A stretch of 36,643 bases of DNA from Deltaproteobacteria bacterium (GCA_020853705.1 JADYYK010000201.1:1-36643); one strand, 5' to 3'. Shown: positions 17,452 to 29,652, counted from the stretch's first letter. The notes: a model not told the origin generated them from the letters alone. Translations and numbers: made by a program.

Positions 17452-18869
17452 TCCGCGTCCTGCTCATCGACGATCAGCGCCTGGTCGGTGCCGCGGTGCG
17501 GCGCCTGCTGGCCGCCGATCCCGAGCTGGAGCTCTTGCACTGCATGGCGCCGCGCGGCGCGCTGGCGGCGGCGCTGGAGTCCTCGCCCGCGGTGGTCCTG
17601 GTCGACATGGTGATGCCCGAGGTCAGCGGCCTCGACGTGGTGCGCGAGCTGCGCGCGCACACCGCCACCGCCCGGCTGCCGCTCATCATGCTGTCGGGCG
17701 AGGAGGACACCGAGCTCAAGGCCAAGGCCTTCGCGGTCGGGGCCAGCGACTACATCATCAAGCTGCCACCCGGTCCGGAGTTCATCGCCCGGCTGCGCTC
17801 GCACGCGCGCGCCGGCGAGGCGGTCAAGGCGCTGGTGCTCGACAACTCGTTCATCCGCGAGACCTTCGGGCGCTACCTCTCGGACGACGTGGTCGAGCGG
17901 CTGCTGGAGGCGCCCGAGGGGCTGCAGCTGGGCGGCGAGCGGCGCCGCGTCAGCATCCTGATGTCGGACCTGCGCGGCTTCACCGGCATGTCGGAGCGGC
18001 TGCCGCCGGAGCAGGTGGTCACCATCCTGAACCTGCACCTCGAGGTCATGACCGACATCATCCTGGCCTACGGCGGCACCATCGAGGAGCTGCTCGGCGA
18101 TGGCATCCTGGTGGTGTTCGGCGCGCCCATCGAGCTCGAGGACCACGCCCAGCGCGCGGTCACCTGCGCGGTGGTGATGCAGCTGGCCATGCAGCGCGTC
18201 AACGACCGCTGCCGCGCCAACGGCCTGCCGCCGGTGCACATGGGGATCGGGGTGCACACCGGCGAGGTGGTGGCCGGCAACATCGGGTCGATCAAGCGCG
18301 CCAAGTACGGCGTCATCGGGGCCGCGGTCAACCTGACCGCGCGCATCGAGGCCTTCACCGTGGGCGGGCAGATCCTGATCTCGGACGCCACCCGCGCCGC
18401 GGCCCAGGCCGAGGTCGTGGTGGCCGACTCGTTCCAGGCCTCGCCCAAGGGCGTGGCGCAGCCGATCACGCTGCTCGACGTGGTCGGCATCGATGGCCTG
18501 GAGCTGCCGCGCTTCGACGCCGAGCTGGCCACGCCAGCGGCGCCGCTGGGCGTCAGCGTCGCGGTGCTGGCGGGCAAGACGCACGCGGCGGCGGCGCAGC
18601 GCGGGCGGCTGGTGCGGGTCGGACCGATGGACGCCGAGCTCGAGATGGTGGCGAGCCCGGGCCACGGCGAAGGCGAGGGCGGGGGCCCCGGCGTGGTGCC
18701 GGCGCCGCCGCCGGCGTTCGCGGACGTCGCGGTCGAGCTCGACGGCGTGGCCGGGCGCGCCTACGCCAAGGTGCTGTCGCGCCGCCCCGGCGGTCCCGGG
18801 GTGCTGCTGCGCTTCACCGATCTGCCCGACGCGGTCGCGGCCGCGCTGGCCGCGGCGGCGGGGCTATAG
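17448..18869 (+). CDS. Receiver-class III nucleotide cyclase with PilZ-like C-terminus
   Basis: A 473-residue soluble regulator. A receiver domain comes first (D53 in VLVDMVMPEVSG, K105). A class III adenylate/guanylate cyclase domain (about 165-350) has both metal-binding aspartates, D174 (LMSDLRGFTG) and D218 (EELLGDGILVVFGAP), plus KYGVIGAAVNLTARIE. The C-terminal about 100 residues look PilZ-like (RGRLVRVGPMDAEL, then a Gly/Pro linker, then LLRFTDLP) and could sense c-di-GMP. It would make cAMP or cGMP in response to phosphorylation. Start is GTG overlapping the acetyltransferase stop. The tail overlaps the convergent HATPase gene by 6 nt. The CNB protein at 4515-6665 is a possible effector. 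Confidence 0.88.
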   Translation: MIRVLLIDDQRLVGAAVRRLLAADPELELLHCMAPRGALAAALESSPAVVLVDMVMPEVSGLDVVRELRAHTATARLPLIMLSGEEDTELKAKAFAVGASDYIIKLPPGPEFIARLRSHARAGEAVKALVLDNSFIRETFGRYLSDDVVERLLEAPEGLQLGGERRRVSILMSDLRGFTGMSERLPPEQVVTILNLHLEVMTDIILAYGGTIEELLGDGILVVFGAPIELEDHAQRAVTCAVVMQLAMQRVNDRCRANGLPPVHMGIGVHTGEVVAGNIGSIKRAKYGVIGAAVNLTARIEAFTVGGQILISDATRAAAQAEVVVADSFQASPKGVAQPITLLDVVGIDGLELPRFDAELATPAAPLGVSVAVLAGKTHAAAAQRGRLVRVGPMDAELEMVASPGHGEGEGGGPGVVPAPPPAFADVAVELDGVAGRAYAKVLSRRPGGPGVLLRFTDLPDAVAAALAAAAGL

Positions 18870-19370
18870 CTCCAGCGTCGCGGTGATGGTCAGGATGGCG
18901 CCATCGACGCTGGCGCGCAGCGCGCAGTTGCCCTCGTAGGCGATGCGCACCAGGCCGAGCTGGCTGGGCTCCATCGGATCCTCCGATTGCGCGATCTGCA
19001 GCATGCGGGCGCGGTAGGCCGCCTCGGCGCTGGGGTAGCTCGCGATCCACTCCAGTGTCTGCAGCAGCTTGCCGGCGCCGCCGAGCTCGTTGGCGATCGG
19101 GTTCTGCACGCTGACGTCGACCTTGCCCTTGCCGCCGACCACGCGCAGCCGGAACACGGTGGCCGGGTCGGCCGCGCGCCAGTCGCCATATTTCAGGGCA
19201 TTTTCCAGCAATTCGCCGGTGACCATCGAGACCGCGTGGCAGCCGTCGAGATCGGCGAACACCGCGGTGAAGCAGTTTTGCACCGAGGTGCGCAGGAGGT
19301 CGACGTTGCGCCACTCGTTGCGCACCGGCAGGTTGATGATGAAGCTGAACTCGTCGCTCTGCGGGTTCAT
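18864..19370 (-). CDS. HATPase-fold partner-switch protein (RsbW/SiaB-like)
   Basis: A 168-residue protein of the GHKL fold. The N box is clear (MVTGELLENALKYGDW). The usual G1 box DxGxG is absent; the matching segment reads VQNPIANELGGAGK, and a weak G2-like QLGLVRIAYEG follows. It resembles the non-canonical kinases of partner-switching systems such as SiaB rather than a standard anti-sigma kinase. It overlaps the STAS-like gene by 4 nt (ATGA), as kinase/antagonist pairs usually do, and ends the redox/partner-switch operon. Its 3' end overlaps the convergent cyclase gene. Confidence 0.7.
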   Translation of the reverse strand: MNPQSDEFSFIINLPVRNEWRNVDLLRTSVQNCFTAVFADLDGCHAVSMVTGELLENALKYGDWRAADPATVFRLRVVGGKGKVDVSVQNPIANELGGAGKLLQTLEWIASYPSAEAAYRARMLQIAQSEDPMEPSQLGLVRIAYEGNCALRASVDGAILTITATLEL

Positions 19371-19741
19371 GGCTGCGCTGCCTTGAGCTGGAACAGGTCG
19401 TCGCCCTTCTCGAACACGCGCAGGGCGTCGAAGCTGAGGCGCTGCCACTTGAGGTTCTGGTCGTAGACCATGACCAGGCGGACACCGGCGTTGCGCGCGT
19501 TCTGGATCAGGCGGATCAGCGCGGTGATGGTCGACGAGTTGAAGTGCTCCAGCCGCTCGAAGTGCATCTCGACCACGGTGGCGCCGGCCTTGGCCTCGGC
19601 GAGCAGCTTCTCGAACCAGGGCGCCAGGATGGTCGCCGGGCTGCGGTCCGCGCTCTTGCCCAGCCAGGTCACGCGCAGCGGCTGTCCCGCCTCGGTCGGC
19701 CCCACGTCGATGGTCAGATCAGCCGCACTCAGCTTGTCCAA
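19367..19741 (-). CDS. STAS/SiaC-like antagonist protein
   Basis: A 124-residue single-domain protein of the STAS/SpoIIAA or SiaC type. The phosphorylatable loop reads ERLEHFNSSTITAL (S69, S70, T71), where SpoIIAA has DSS and SiaC has FNTSS. It is the probable substrate of the kinase-like partner downstream and of the PP2C phosphatase upstream. The start is TTG at 19741: no ATG or GTG exists in this frame after the stop at 19763-19765, and GGAGGG lies 8 nt upstream. An ATG at 19749 is in another frame and stops after six codons. Confidence 0.7.
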   Translation of the reverse strand: MDKLSAADLTIDVGPTEAGQPLRVTWLGKSADRSPATILAPWFEKLLAEAKAGATVVEMHFERLEHFNSSTITALIRLIQNARNAGVRLVMVYDQNLKWQRLSFDALRVFEKGDDLFQLKAAQP

Positions 19742-19789
19742 ACGCTCATCCCTCCGTGTCGCTCACGATGTCGTCGTTCATGGGCGAAG

Positions 19790-22692
<2,903 letters not shown>

Positions 22693-22693
<1 letters not shown>

Positions 22694-24534
22694 CAGGCCT
22701 GGTCGACAATACCCTTGTCATCGGGGCCGAGGTAGCGGAACACGAGCACCGTCATGTCGTCGGCCTGGGCCACGCCCTCCGACCAGCGCGTGGTCGCCGC
22801 GAGCAGGCGGTCGCACACGGCCAGCGCGCTGGCCTCGGCGGCGCCGGCCAGGCTCTCGGCCAGGCGCTCCTGCCCGAACTGCTCGCCGCTCCTGTTCATG
22901 GCCTCGGTGAGGCCGTCGGTGTGCAGGACCACGACGTCGCCGGGGTGCAGGCGCTGCTCGTGATCGACGGTCGCGCGCGCGATGTCGTCGGTGACCGAGA
23001 TCCAGGTGCCCGGGGTGGGCACGAACTCGCAGCGCTTGCTCTCTGCGCGCCAGATGATGACGTCGAGGTGGGCGCCCGCCATGGTCAGGCGGCCATCGCG
23101 GCGGATGCGCAGCAGCGACAGCGTGGCGTGGCGATCGCTCTGCAGGCGCCGCTGCACGTTGTCATAGATGACGTCGTTCAGCGCCACCAGGGCCCGGCTG
23201 GGCATCTCCTCGGGGTACTCGCGCACCAGCGTGGACACCGCGGTCTGCAGCATCAGCATGACCAGGCCGGCCTCCAGGCCGTGGCCGGAGACGTCGCCGA
23301 TGGCGATCCAGCCGCCGTCGCCGCCAGGCACCTCGAGCACGTCGTAGTAGTCGCCGCCGACCTCGTCGGCGGGGCGCATGCGCGCGGCCAGCTCCAGGCC
23401 GGGCAGGGCGGGGGTGCGCGGCAGGATCGAGGTCTGGATGCGCGTCGCGATCTCGAGCTCGCGCGACATGCGCTCGCGATCGGCCAGGCTGCGCCGCGAC
23501 GCCTCGAGCTCGCTGACCATGTGGTTCATGGCCTTGGCCAGGGCGCGCACCTCGGTGGTGCCGTGCGGCTTGCGGGTGGCCAGATCACCGCCCGCGATGG
23601 CCTCGGCGTGCGCGACCAGGGCGTCGATGGGGCGCGCCAGGCGACGTGCCAGCGCCAGCGCCAGCAGCAGCGCACCCGCCAGCGCGGCGGCGGCGACCCC
23701 GGCCAGCACCCAGGTCAGCCGGCGCCCCGGCGCCAGCGCCTCGTCGATCGAGCGCAGCACCACGTAGCGCAGGGTGTGCTCGCCGGTGTAGCCGGGCACC
23801 GGGGTCGCGGCGGCGAAGTAGTGGGCGCCGGCCACGGTGACCTCGCTGCGGCCGCTGACCGGGACCTTGCCCAGGCGGCCGGCCAGCGCGGCGTGCTCGC
23901 TGCCGGTGGCGACGCCGGGCAGCCCCGAGGCCGCGACCACCTGGTCATCGAGCACAATGGCGACCACGGCGCCGGTCTGGCGGTGCACCGTCGCGGCCAT
24001 GTGATCGTCCAGCGCGCGCCCGATCACCAGCACGCCCACGGTCTTCTGCCCGAAGGCCAGGCGGCAGCCCTGGACCTGGTGCGGGCCGCGGTCGTCGAGC
24101 CAGAGCCCGCCACGCTCGCCGTCGGCCAGCGCGCCCGCGACCACCGCGTTCTGCCTCAGCGCCTCGCCCGCCGCCTCGGGCGCGGCGACGTCTGCCAGCA
24201 GCACGCCCTCGCCGTCGGTCAGCACGAAGATGCTGGAGCCCAGCGACCCCGCCAGCGACTGCGCCACGTCGATCACGGTCTCGTGCGCGACGTCCTCGGC
24301 GGCGACCACGGCCTTGAGGCGCGGCTCCTCGGCGACCACGCGGCACTCGGCGCTGGCGTTGTTGCCGCGCAGCGCGTGCAGCTCCAGGGTGACGTCGCGG
24401 CTGCGCGCCAGCTCGGTGCCGACCTGGCTGCGCGCGGCGCGTCGGGTCACCAGGGTCACCGCCCCGATGCTGACGCCGAGCGCGACCACGACCAGCAGCG
24501 CGAACGACACGAAGACGACGGTGCGCAGCCTCAC
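22693..24534 (-). CDS. Membrane HAMP-PP2C phosphatase (SpoIIE/RsbU/SiaA type)
   Basis: A 613-residue inner-membrane protein. A first transmembrane helix at about 5-30 is followed by an extracytoplasmic sensor (about 31-265, dCache-like) and a second helix at about 270-293. A HAMP linker (RRLARPIDALVAHAEAIAGGDL) and coiled coil lead to a PP2C/SpoIIE phosphatase domain (about 370-605). That domain has the metal-binding motifs ADEVGGDYYDVL and AIGDVSGHGLEAG, and LHTDGLTEAMN further on. It would dephosphorylate the STAS-like protein when the periplasmic domain is stimulated. It starts with GTG overlapping the stop of the penta-heme cytochrome gene, and ends overlapping the kinase start. Same architecture as SiaA, whose partners are SiaB and SiaC. 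Confidence 0.9.
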
Positions 24535-25712
24535 TTGGGCACCGTGACGCTGGCGGGCAGCTTGGCCAGAGGCAGTCTGGCCTCGATCATGACCTCGTCG
24601 GGGCGGCCCAGGGTGGCCAGCTCGTCAGTGAAGAAGCCGGCCAGGGTGTGCACCACGCGCACCCGCACCTCGCTGGCGCCGGCCGCGGGCACGCGCGTGG
24701 TGGTGCTGCTGCTCTGGCGCGGGCCGATGCGGGTGTCGGGGCCGACCTTGGTGGCGCGGTAGAAGGGCACTGGCTGGCCGCCGTCGTCGGTCAGGGTGCG
24801 CCCGAACTCCTTGCGCGAGGTCGACGTGATGACGAGCTCCTTGTCGAGCACGGTGGTCTCCAGGGCCAGCCGACGCTCGGGCAGCCCGGCGGGCACGAAG
24901 TGGCCAGCGCCGCGGTTGCTGACCTCGGTGGTGATGACCAGCTCGGCGCCCTGGCGCACCGCGGTCAGCGTCAACCCCAGCGCGCCCTGGCGCAGCTGAC
25001 CGCCGCGGCCCAGGAAGCCGTGGTGCGGCACGTCGTCACGCGGCGGCGAGCCGACCGCGACCTCGGCGGTGTCGCCCGGCATGTGGCAGGCCTGGCACAC
25101 GATCCCCTCGGCGGCGTAGGGGCCCGCCTTCCAGTCGCTGTACTCGGTGAACACCGGCAGCGTGGTGCCGCCGGCGTCGCGTGACAAGAGGTGGCAGGCC
25201 GCGCACAGCTCGCCCTCGCGGTGCAGCGGCGAGCAGCCCATGCGGTGGAAGTAGTGGTCCTCGAGGTCGCACAGCGGTCCGTAGCGGATCATGTCGTCGG
25301 TGGCCAGCTCGATGTCGGCGCGCCGGGCGGTGGCGGCCACGGTGACCTTGCGCAGGGTGTGGCAGGCGTCGCAGGTCACGCCCTCCCGCGCGGCGGGGGC
25401 GCTGGCGCCCAGGCGACCCGCCAGCGGCAGGTGGCAGCCGTCACAGCTGGGGTCGCCGGAGGCCTGACGCGAGGCCTGGTACAGCGCCGAGCTGGCTGCC
25501 TGCGAGTGACCGCTGCCTTGCCACTCTGACAACATCTTTTCGTGACATTCGCCGCAACGAATCGCGGTATGTAGCGACGCCTTGGTGAGCCTGACGCCGC
25601 CATCGCCAGCCCCGGGGGCCGCCTGGGTCGGCGTCGGCGACGGTGTCGGCTTGCGACGTGACCTGCCACAGCTCGCGGCCAGCACGGCAGCGGGCAGCAG
25701 CAGCCTCGCCAG
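24531..25712 (-). CDS. Penta-heme c-type cytochrome lipoprotein
   Basis: About 393 residues with five CxxCH heme motifs, in order CGECH, CDGCH, CDACH, CAACH and CQACH. The last lies in a GIVCQACHMPGD context common in cytochrome c554-like proteins. The C-terminal half is beta-rich and lacks hemes. No ATG, GTG or TTG opens the frame at the right place. A CTG at 25712, 5 nt after the cupredoxin stop, gives MARLLLPAAVLAASC, an ideal lipoprotein signal with C15 as lipidation site. A GTG at 25685 would remove the signal. Re-initiation on CTG is therefore the preferred reading. It is probably an envelope electron carrier working with the cupredoxin and di-heme peroxidase. Confidence 0.85.
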   Translation of the reverse strand: MARLLLPAAVLAASCGRSRRKPTPSPTPTQAAPGAGDGGVRLTKASLHTAIRCGECHEKMLSEWQGSGHSQAASSALYQASRQASGDPSCDGCHLPLAGRLGASAPAAREGVTCDACHTLRKVTVAATARRADIELATDDMIRYGPLCDLEDHYFHRMGCSPLHREGELCAACHLLSRDAGGTTLPVFTEYSDWKAGPYAAEGIVCQACHMPGDTAEVAVGSPPRDDVPHHGFLGRGGQLRQGALGLTLTAVRQGAELVITTEVSNRGAGHFVPAGLPERRLALETTVLDKELVITSTSRKEFGRTLTDDGGQPVPFYRATKVGPDTRIGPRQSSSTTTRVPAAGASEVRVRVVHTLAGFFTDELATLGRPDEVMIEARLPLAKLPASVTVPK

Positions 25713-25717
25713 CGCGG

Positions 25718-26419
25718 CTACTTGTAGCGACCGTATGGCGTCCCGTCCTTGCGCAGGTGCGGCTGGGCCGCGGGCTTGGCGACCACGAGCTTCGCGGTGG
25801 TGACGCCGCCCACGGTGACGGTGATCTCGGTGCGGACCTCCTTGCCGTCTCCGCCGTAGGCCACCAGCGGGTAGGTCCCGGGCGGCACGCCGGTCAGCTT
25901 GAAGCTGCCGTCCTTGCCAGTGACGGCCCAGAACGGCCCGTCGACCACGACCACCTTGGCCACCATCTCGGGGTGGATGTTGCAGTACACGTCGACCACG
26001 CCGACCCGCTTGAGCTGCACCGTCTTGCTGGTGCCGCTCTTGTACAGGCCGAGGTCGAAGCGGGCCGCGCGCGACACCGAGAAGACGTTGTGGAAGACCT
26101 TGTCCTGGTTCGGGAACTCGACCACGCTGCCCTTGGGTACCACGGTCAGGCCGGGCGCGAAGGCCTTGTTGACCTGCTTGATCTGCGCCGCCGGCTCGGG
26201 CCCTGGTGGCGGCGCCTTGACGCCGATCAGCGACACCACCACGCCGGCCCCCCGCGCGCCGCCCTTGAACGTCACCGTGCCGGTGACCGCGCCCGTCTTC
26301 GCCACCGACTTCGACCACGCCAGCTGCACGCCGACGCCGGTGCCGACGCCGACCAGGCCCGCCGCCACGAGGGAGCCGACCGCGACGACCATCATGCGAC
26401 TTCCGCGATTGAGCATCAT
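25718..26419 (-). CDS. Exported cupredoxin (plastocyanin-like)
   Basis: A 233-residue exported protein. An N-terminal signal/anchor (about 10-35) is followed by a beta-sandwich with type 1 copper ligands: His in KVFHNVFS, and Cys, His and Met in YCNIHPEM. A carboxypeptidase-regulatory-like beta domain (KDGSFKLTGVPPGTYPLVAY) completes the protein. The pattern matches MauL/methylamine-utilisation-type plastocyanin-like proteins. It would shuttle electrons in the periplasm. ATG 26419 is followed by another at 26416; AGGTGG lies 7 nt upstream of the first. It starts 11 nt after the barrel protein and ends next to the cytochrome start. Confidence 0.85.
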   Translation of the reverse strand: MMLNRGSRMMVVAVGSLVAAGLVGVGTGVGVQLAWSKSVAKTGAVTGTVTFKGGARGAGVVVSLIGVKAPPPGPEPAAQIKQVNKAFAPGLTVVPKGSVVEFPNQDKVFHNVFSVSRAARFDLGLYKSGTSKTVQLKRVGVVDVYCNIHPEMVAKVVVVDGPFWAVTGKDGSFKLTGVPPGTYPLVAYGGDGKEVRTEITVTVGGVTTAKLVVAKPAAQPHLRKDGTPYGRYK

Positions 26420-26430
26420 GCGATTGCCAC

Positions 26431-27903
26431 CTAGAACTTGACGATCATCGACGTCGTGAAGACGTCATTGTCGAACTGCGGGATCGCCCCCAGCTCGCGA
26501 TTCAGCGTGTACTCCGCCTTGACCACCACCTTGTCCTCGATCTCGACGCGCAGCCCGCCGGTGGCACGCATGAGGTGTGACTCGTAGGCGAAGCTGGCGC
26601 CACTCAGGTGCACGGCGTCGCGCCAGTCGACGCGGGCGTAGGGCACCAGCATGTTGGTCACGTGGTAGGCCAGCAGGCCATAGGCGCCCTGGTACTCGAG
26701 GCAGGGCGCCGCCGCACACGCGGCGGTGACCGCGGGGTCGTCCTTGCCGGGCGCCTTGCCCTTGACGTACTCGCCGGTGAACTCCAGGTCGCGCACCTCG
26801 AGGTGCAGGTCGCCGCCGACGTGCCACTGGTAGACGTCGTTCGCGGGCTGCAGGTCCTGGGCACCCAGCGCGCCCGACGCGCCCAGCTCGAGGCCGCCGC
26901 TCTTCAGGGGCAGCCGGTACGACAGCCGCAGCGCCGCGGTCTTCATGTCGTTGCTGTCGATCTCGTTCGAGAACGGGAAGGTCTCGCTGAAGTGGCTGCC
27001 GTTCGTGATCGCGAGGTTGGCCACCAGCCGGTCGCCGAGGAAGCGCCCGCGCAGCTTCAGCCCCAGCGGTCGCCCGCAGGTGTAGCGACAGATCAGCGAG
27101 GGCGTCACCCCGGTGCGGTCGGGCGCGTCCTGCGAGCGGTACTCGAAGCCGACCACGCTGTCGAACTTGCCCACGAACAGGCTGAGCGGGAACGCCTTCA
27201 CCGGCGTCATCCACTCCAGGTAGGCCAGCTTGACGTCGAGGAAGTCGCCCACCGAGTCGCCTGCGCTGCTGGACGGATCGCGCTCGCGCGGGACGAAGTC
27301 GACGCTGGCGTTCAGGGTGGCGCGCTTGCCGATGGCGCCGAACAGCGCCAGGTTCAGCGTGTTCACGATGAACGAGGCCTTGCCGCCGCTGTTCACGGAG
27401 TCGAAGGTCAGCGCGCGCGACTCGCCGGTGTCGGCGGGCTCGCCGCGGGCGTTGATGGCGGTCGACAGCGGGTCGCCCAGGAAGACCCAGGTGCCGGCGA
27501 CCTTGCCGGCGTAGCCGGGGTAGACCGCGTTGCCGAGGTCGGTGCGGGTCCCGGCCCCGTCACCACCGGTGGCGAAGAAGCCGAAGTCGAGGTAGCCGGT
27601 GACGCGGCCCAGCGCCGGCATCACGCTGTCCAGGCGCCCCTCGTTGTAGGCGGCGTCGTCCTCCAGCTGGCCCACCTTGTCGGTCAGCTCCTGGTTCTGG
27701 CGCTCGACCTCGTCGAGGCGGCGCTCCAGCCGCTCGATGGTGTCGGCGGTGCTGGCGCCAGCTGGCGAGGGCTCGGGGGACGGCTCGGGCGTCGGGCTTG
27801 GCGTGGGGTCGGGTGCCGGGGTCGGCGCCGGCGTGGGCGTGGGCTGTGCCGCCGCCGAAGCCGACGCCAGCAGCAAGACCCAGGCGAGATGGCGGCAGGT
27901 CAT
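26431..27903 (-). CDS. Outer-membrane beta-barrel (porin-like) protein with coiled coil
   Basis: A 490-residue protein. It has a signal peptide ending near SASAAAQ, a Pro/Thr-rich spacer (about 20-50), a short coiled coil (TIERLERRLDEVERQNQELTD) and a beta-barrel of about 370 residues with alternating aromatic strands, ending in the C-terminal Phe of outer-membrane proteins (MIVKF). The coiled coil plus barrel layout recalls trimeric porins and periplasm-spanning barrels. In this operon it may be a conduit or anchor that brings electron carriers to the outer membrane, but no heme motif lies inside it. The stop-to-start gap from the peroxidase is 1 nt. Confidence 0.82.
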   Translation of the reverse strand: MTCRHLAWVLLLASASAAAQPTPTPAPTPAPDPTPSPTPEPSPEPSPAGASTADTIERLERRLDEVERQNQELTDKVGQLEDDAAYNEGRLDSVMPALGRVTGYLDFGFFATGGDGAGTRTDLGNAVYPGYAGKVAGTWVFLGDPLSTAINARGEPADTGESRALTFDSVNSGGKASFIVNTLNLALFGAIGKRATLNASVDFVPRERDPSSSAGDSVGDFLDVKLAYLEWMTPVKAFPLSLFVGKFDSVVGFEYRSQDAPDRTGVTPSLICRYTCGRPLGLKLRGRFLGDRLVANLAITNGSHFSETFPFSNEIDSNDMKTAALRLSYRLPLKSGGLELGASGALGAQDLQPANDVYQWHVGGDLHLEVRDLEFTGEYVKGKAPGKDDPAVTAACAAAPCLEYQGAYGLLAYHVTNMLVPYARVDWRDAVHLSGASFAYESHLMRATGGLRVEIEDKVVVKAEYTLNRELGAIPQFDNDVFTTSMIVKF

Positions 27904-27904
27904 G

Positions 27905-29530
27905 TCAGAACGGGGAGGCCGGGGGCACGGTCGGTTGCGCGACCACCGCGGCGTCGACGCTGCCGGTGAGCGACTCCATGAAGGCGACCAGGTCGTCGAT
28001 CTCCTGCGGGGTCAGGTTGAGCGGCACGATGCGGGCGTCCTTCATGCCCGGCGCGGCACCGGCGCTGTGCACGCCGCCGCGGTTGTAGTGCTCCACCACC
28101 TCGCGCAGCGTGGCCAGCTGGCCGCTGTGCATGTACGGTGCGGTCAGCGCGACGTCGCGCAGCGAGGGCGTCTTCCAGGTCCCCTTCAGGGCGTCGGTCA
28201 GCGTCACGACATAGTGCTTGATGCGTCCGCCGCACTCGGTCGGGTGCGCGGCGGCGTAGGCGGCGTCGCCGTGCATGTCGACGTTGGCGACGCACTCGGC
28301 GTCGTCGCTCCACTTCGAGTCGCGGCGGAACTTGCTGTTCTTGAGCTTGCGCGCGCCGTCGCGGAAGCCCCAGGGCAGACAGTTGGCCGGGTCGGCCACG
28401 GTGCAGTCGCAGGGCGCGCCGGCGGCGCACTCGGCCTCGGTGGGGACGTACATGCCCGACTGCGGGACCCCGATGTTGTGGAAGTCGTTGTCAGTCAGGA
28501 GACTGCCACTGTGGCACTCCGCGCAGATCCCCTTGCCGACGAACAGGCGGGCGCCGCGCTGGGCGCTGGCGCTGAGGTCGCTCGACTTGAAGCCCGACGT
28601 GACCCAGCGATCGAACGGCGCGTTCTTGCTGAGCAGCGTGAACTCGTAGGCGGCGATGGCCTTGGCGAAGTTGATGTAGATCCGGTTGATGGTGGCCTGG
28701 TCGGCCGCGTCCATGCAGTCGAAGGCGTCATGGAAGGGCTGCCCGGCGCCGTTCCACTCGCAGGTCGTGGTGCTGCCCGGCTTGCCCTCCAGCGGAAAGC
28801 GCGGCAGGCACAGGGTATCGGCGCCCGAGGTCACGCTGCGACAGCTGGCCGGGCACGCCGCCGCCTCCAGCTTGCACTGGCCGTCGGCCTCCAGGCGCGC
28901 CTGCTGCGCGGCCACGCTGTCGAGCTCGGCGGGCAGCGGGTACTCGGCGCCGAACACCGCGGTGTACTCGGCGCGATAGGCGTCGGCGATGCGCCACGCC
29001 GCGCGCAGGCGGGTGCCGTTCATCGACACCGGGCTCTCGGCCACCGCGACGATCTGGGCCCACAGGGTGTCGACGCGCCCGTTCCAGTACACCAGGTCGA
29101 GGTAGCCGGCGTTGACGGTCTGCTGGCCGTTGACGTCGTAGGCGCCGGCCCCGAACGACACCGCGTGGCCGAGGGGCGCCATGGTGATGTCGCTGCCCGA
29201 GGCGGTGACGTCGTGGCAGGTGTTGCACGAGGCGTTGATGGGCTGGCCGGCGGCGGCGCGGCCCGCCGTGGTCATGGGCCGGCTCAGCATGTCCACCAGG
29301 GTCGCCTTGCCCGAGAAGCCGGGGTCGAAGTAGAACTTCTTGCCCAGCGCGATGGCGGCCTCGTTGCCGACGTACTTGTTGGAGGTGTCAGGCGCCGGTG
29401 CGGCGGGATTCGCCAGCTTGGTCAGCGCCGCCGTGGGCAAGGGCAGCTCCTCCTCGGAGCCACACCCGGCCAGCAGCAGCAGCCCTGCGGCAGTGGCCGC
29501 AGCCCATCGTTGGAGCTCGAGATAAGCCAT
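27905..29530 (-). CDS. Di-heme cytochrome c peroxidase/MauG-family lipoprotein
   Basis: A 541-residue lipoprotein (lipobox LLAGC) of the bacterial di-heme peroxidase family. Two heme sites, CNTCH and CAECH, lie about 220 residues apart. Family segments are ALGKKFYFDPGFSG near the first heme, and GTWKTPSLRDVALTAPYMHSGQLATLREVVEHYNRGG near the C-terminus. A Cys-rich insert between the hemes (ASCRSV, CDCTVADPANC) is longer than in typical CcpA. It could reduce peroxide or oxidise a protein substrate as MauG does. It is the first gene of the eight-gene operon; GGGGAG lies upstream of the ATG, and the 122-nt region before it is AT-richer than its surroundings. Confidence 0.9.
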   Translation of the reverse strand: MAYLELQRWAAATAAGLLLLAGCGSEEELPLPTAALTKLANPAAPAPDTSNKYVGNEAAIALGKKFYFDPGFSGKATLVDMLSRPMTTAGRAAAGQPINASCNTCHDVTASGSDITMAPLGHAVSFGAGAYDVNGQQTVNAGYLDLVYWNGRVDTLWAQIVAVAESPVSMNGTRLRAAWRIADAYRAEYTAVFGAEYPLPAELDSVAAQQARLEADGQCKLEAAACPASCRSVTSGADTLCLPRFPLEGKPGSTTTCEWNGAGQPFHDAFDCMDAADQATINRIYINFAKAIAAYEFTLLSKNAPFDRWVTSGFKSSDLSASAQRGARLFVGKGICAECHSGSLLTDNDFHNIGVPQSGMYVPTEAECAAGAPCDCTVADPANCLPWGFRDGARKLKNSKFRRDSKWSDDAECVANVDMHGDAAYAAAHPTECGGRIKHYVVTLTDALKGTWKTPSLRDVALTAPYMHSGQLATLREVVEHYNRGGVHSAGAAPGMKDARIVPLNLTPQEIDDLVAFMESLTGSVDAAVVAQPTVPPASPF

Positions 29531-29652
29531 GGTCAGGTGCTCCCCACCATGAGCTTACCTCGGAGAGGGCCATCTTCGTCAACGCCATCATGATCATCGT
29601 CAAGGACTTCGGCGGTTTCTTCGTTCCAGGTGTCACGCCGATTCGAGCACGA
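29531..29652. promoter_or_regulatory. Promoter-proximal region of the redox/partner-switch operon
   Basis: This is the intergenic region before the eight-gene operon, poorer in GC than its flanks. On the minus strand TTGACG occurs twice, at about 29619-29614 and 29598-29593 (plus-strand CGTCAA at 29593 is approximate), flanking the palindrome ATGATCAT. No convincing -10 box follows, so the promoter is only suggested. Confidence 0.3.

Noticed and set aside
29388..29636. Minus-strand 82-codon frame overlapping the peroxidase start
   Set aside because: It continues into the peroxidase gene in another frame and shows no conserved features; only the peroxidase frame has a lipobox and heme motifs.
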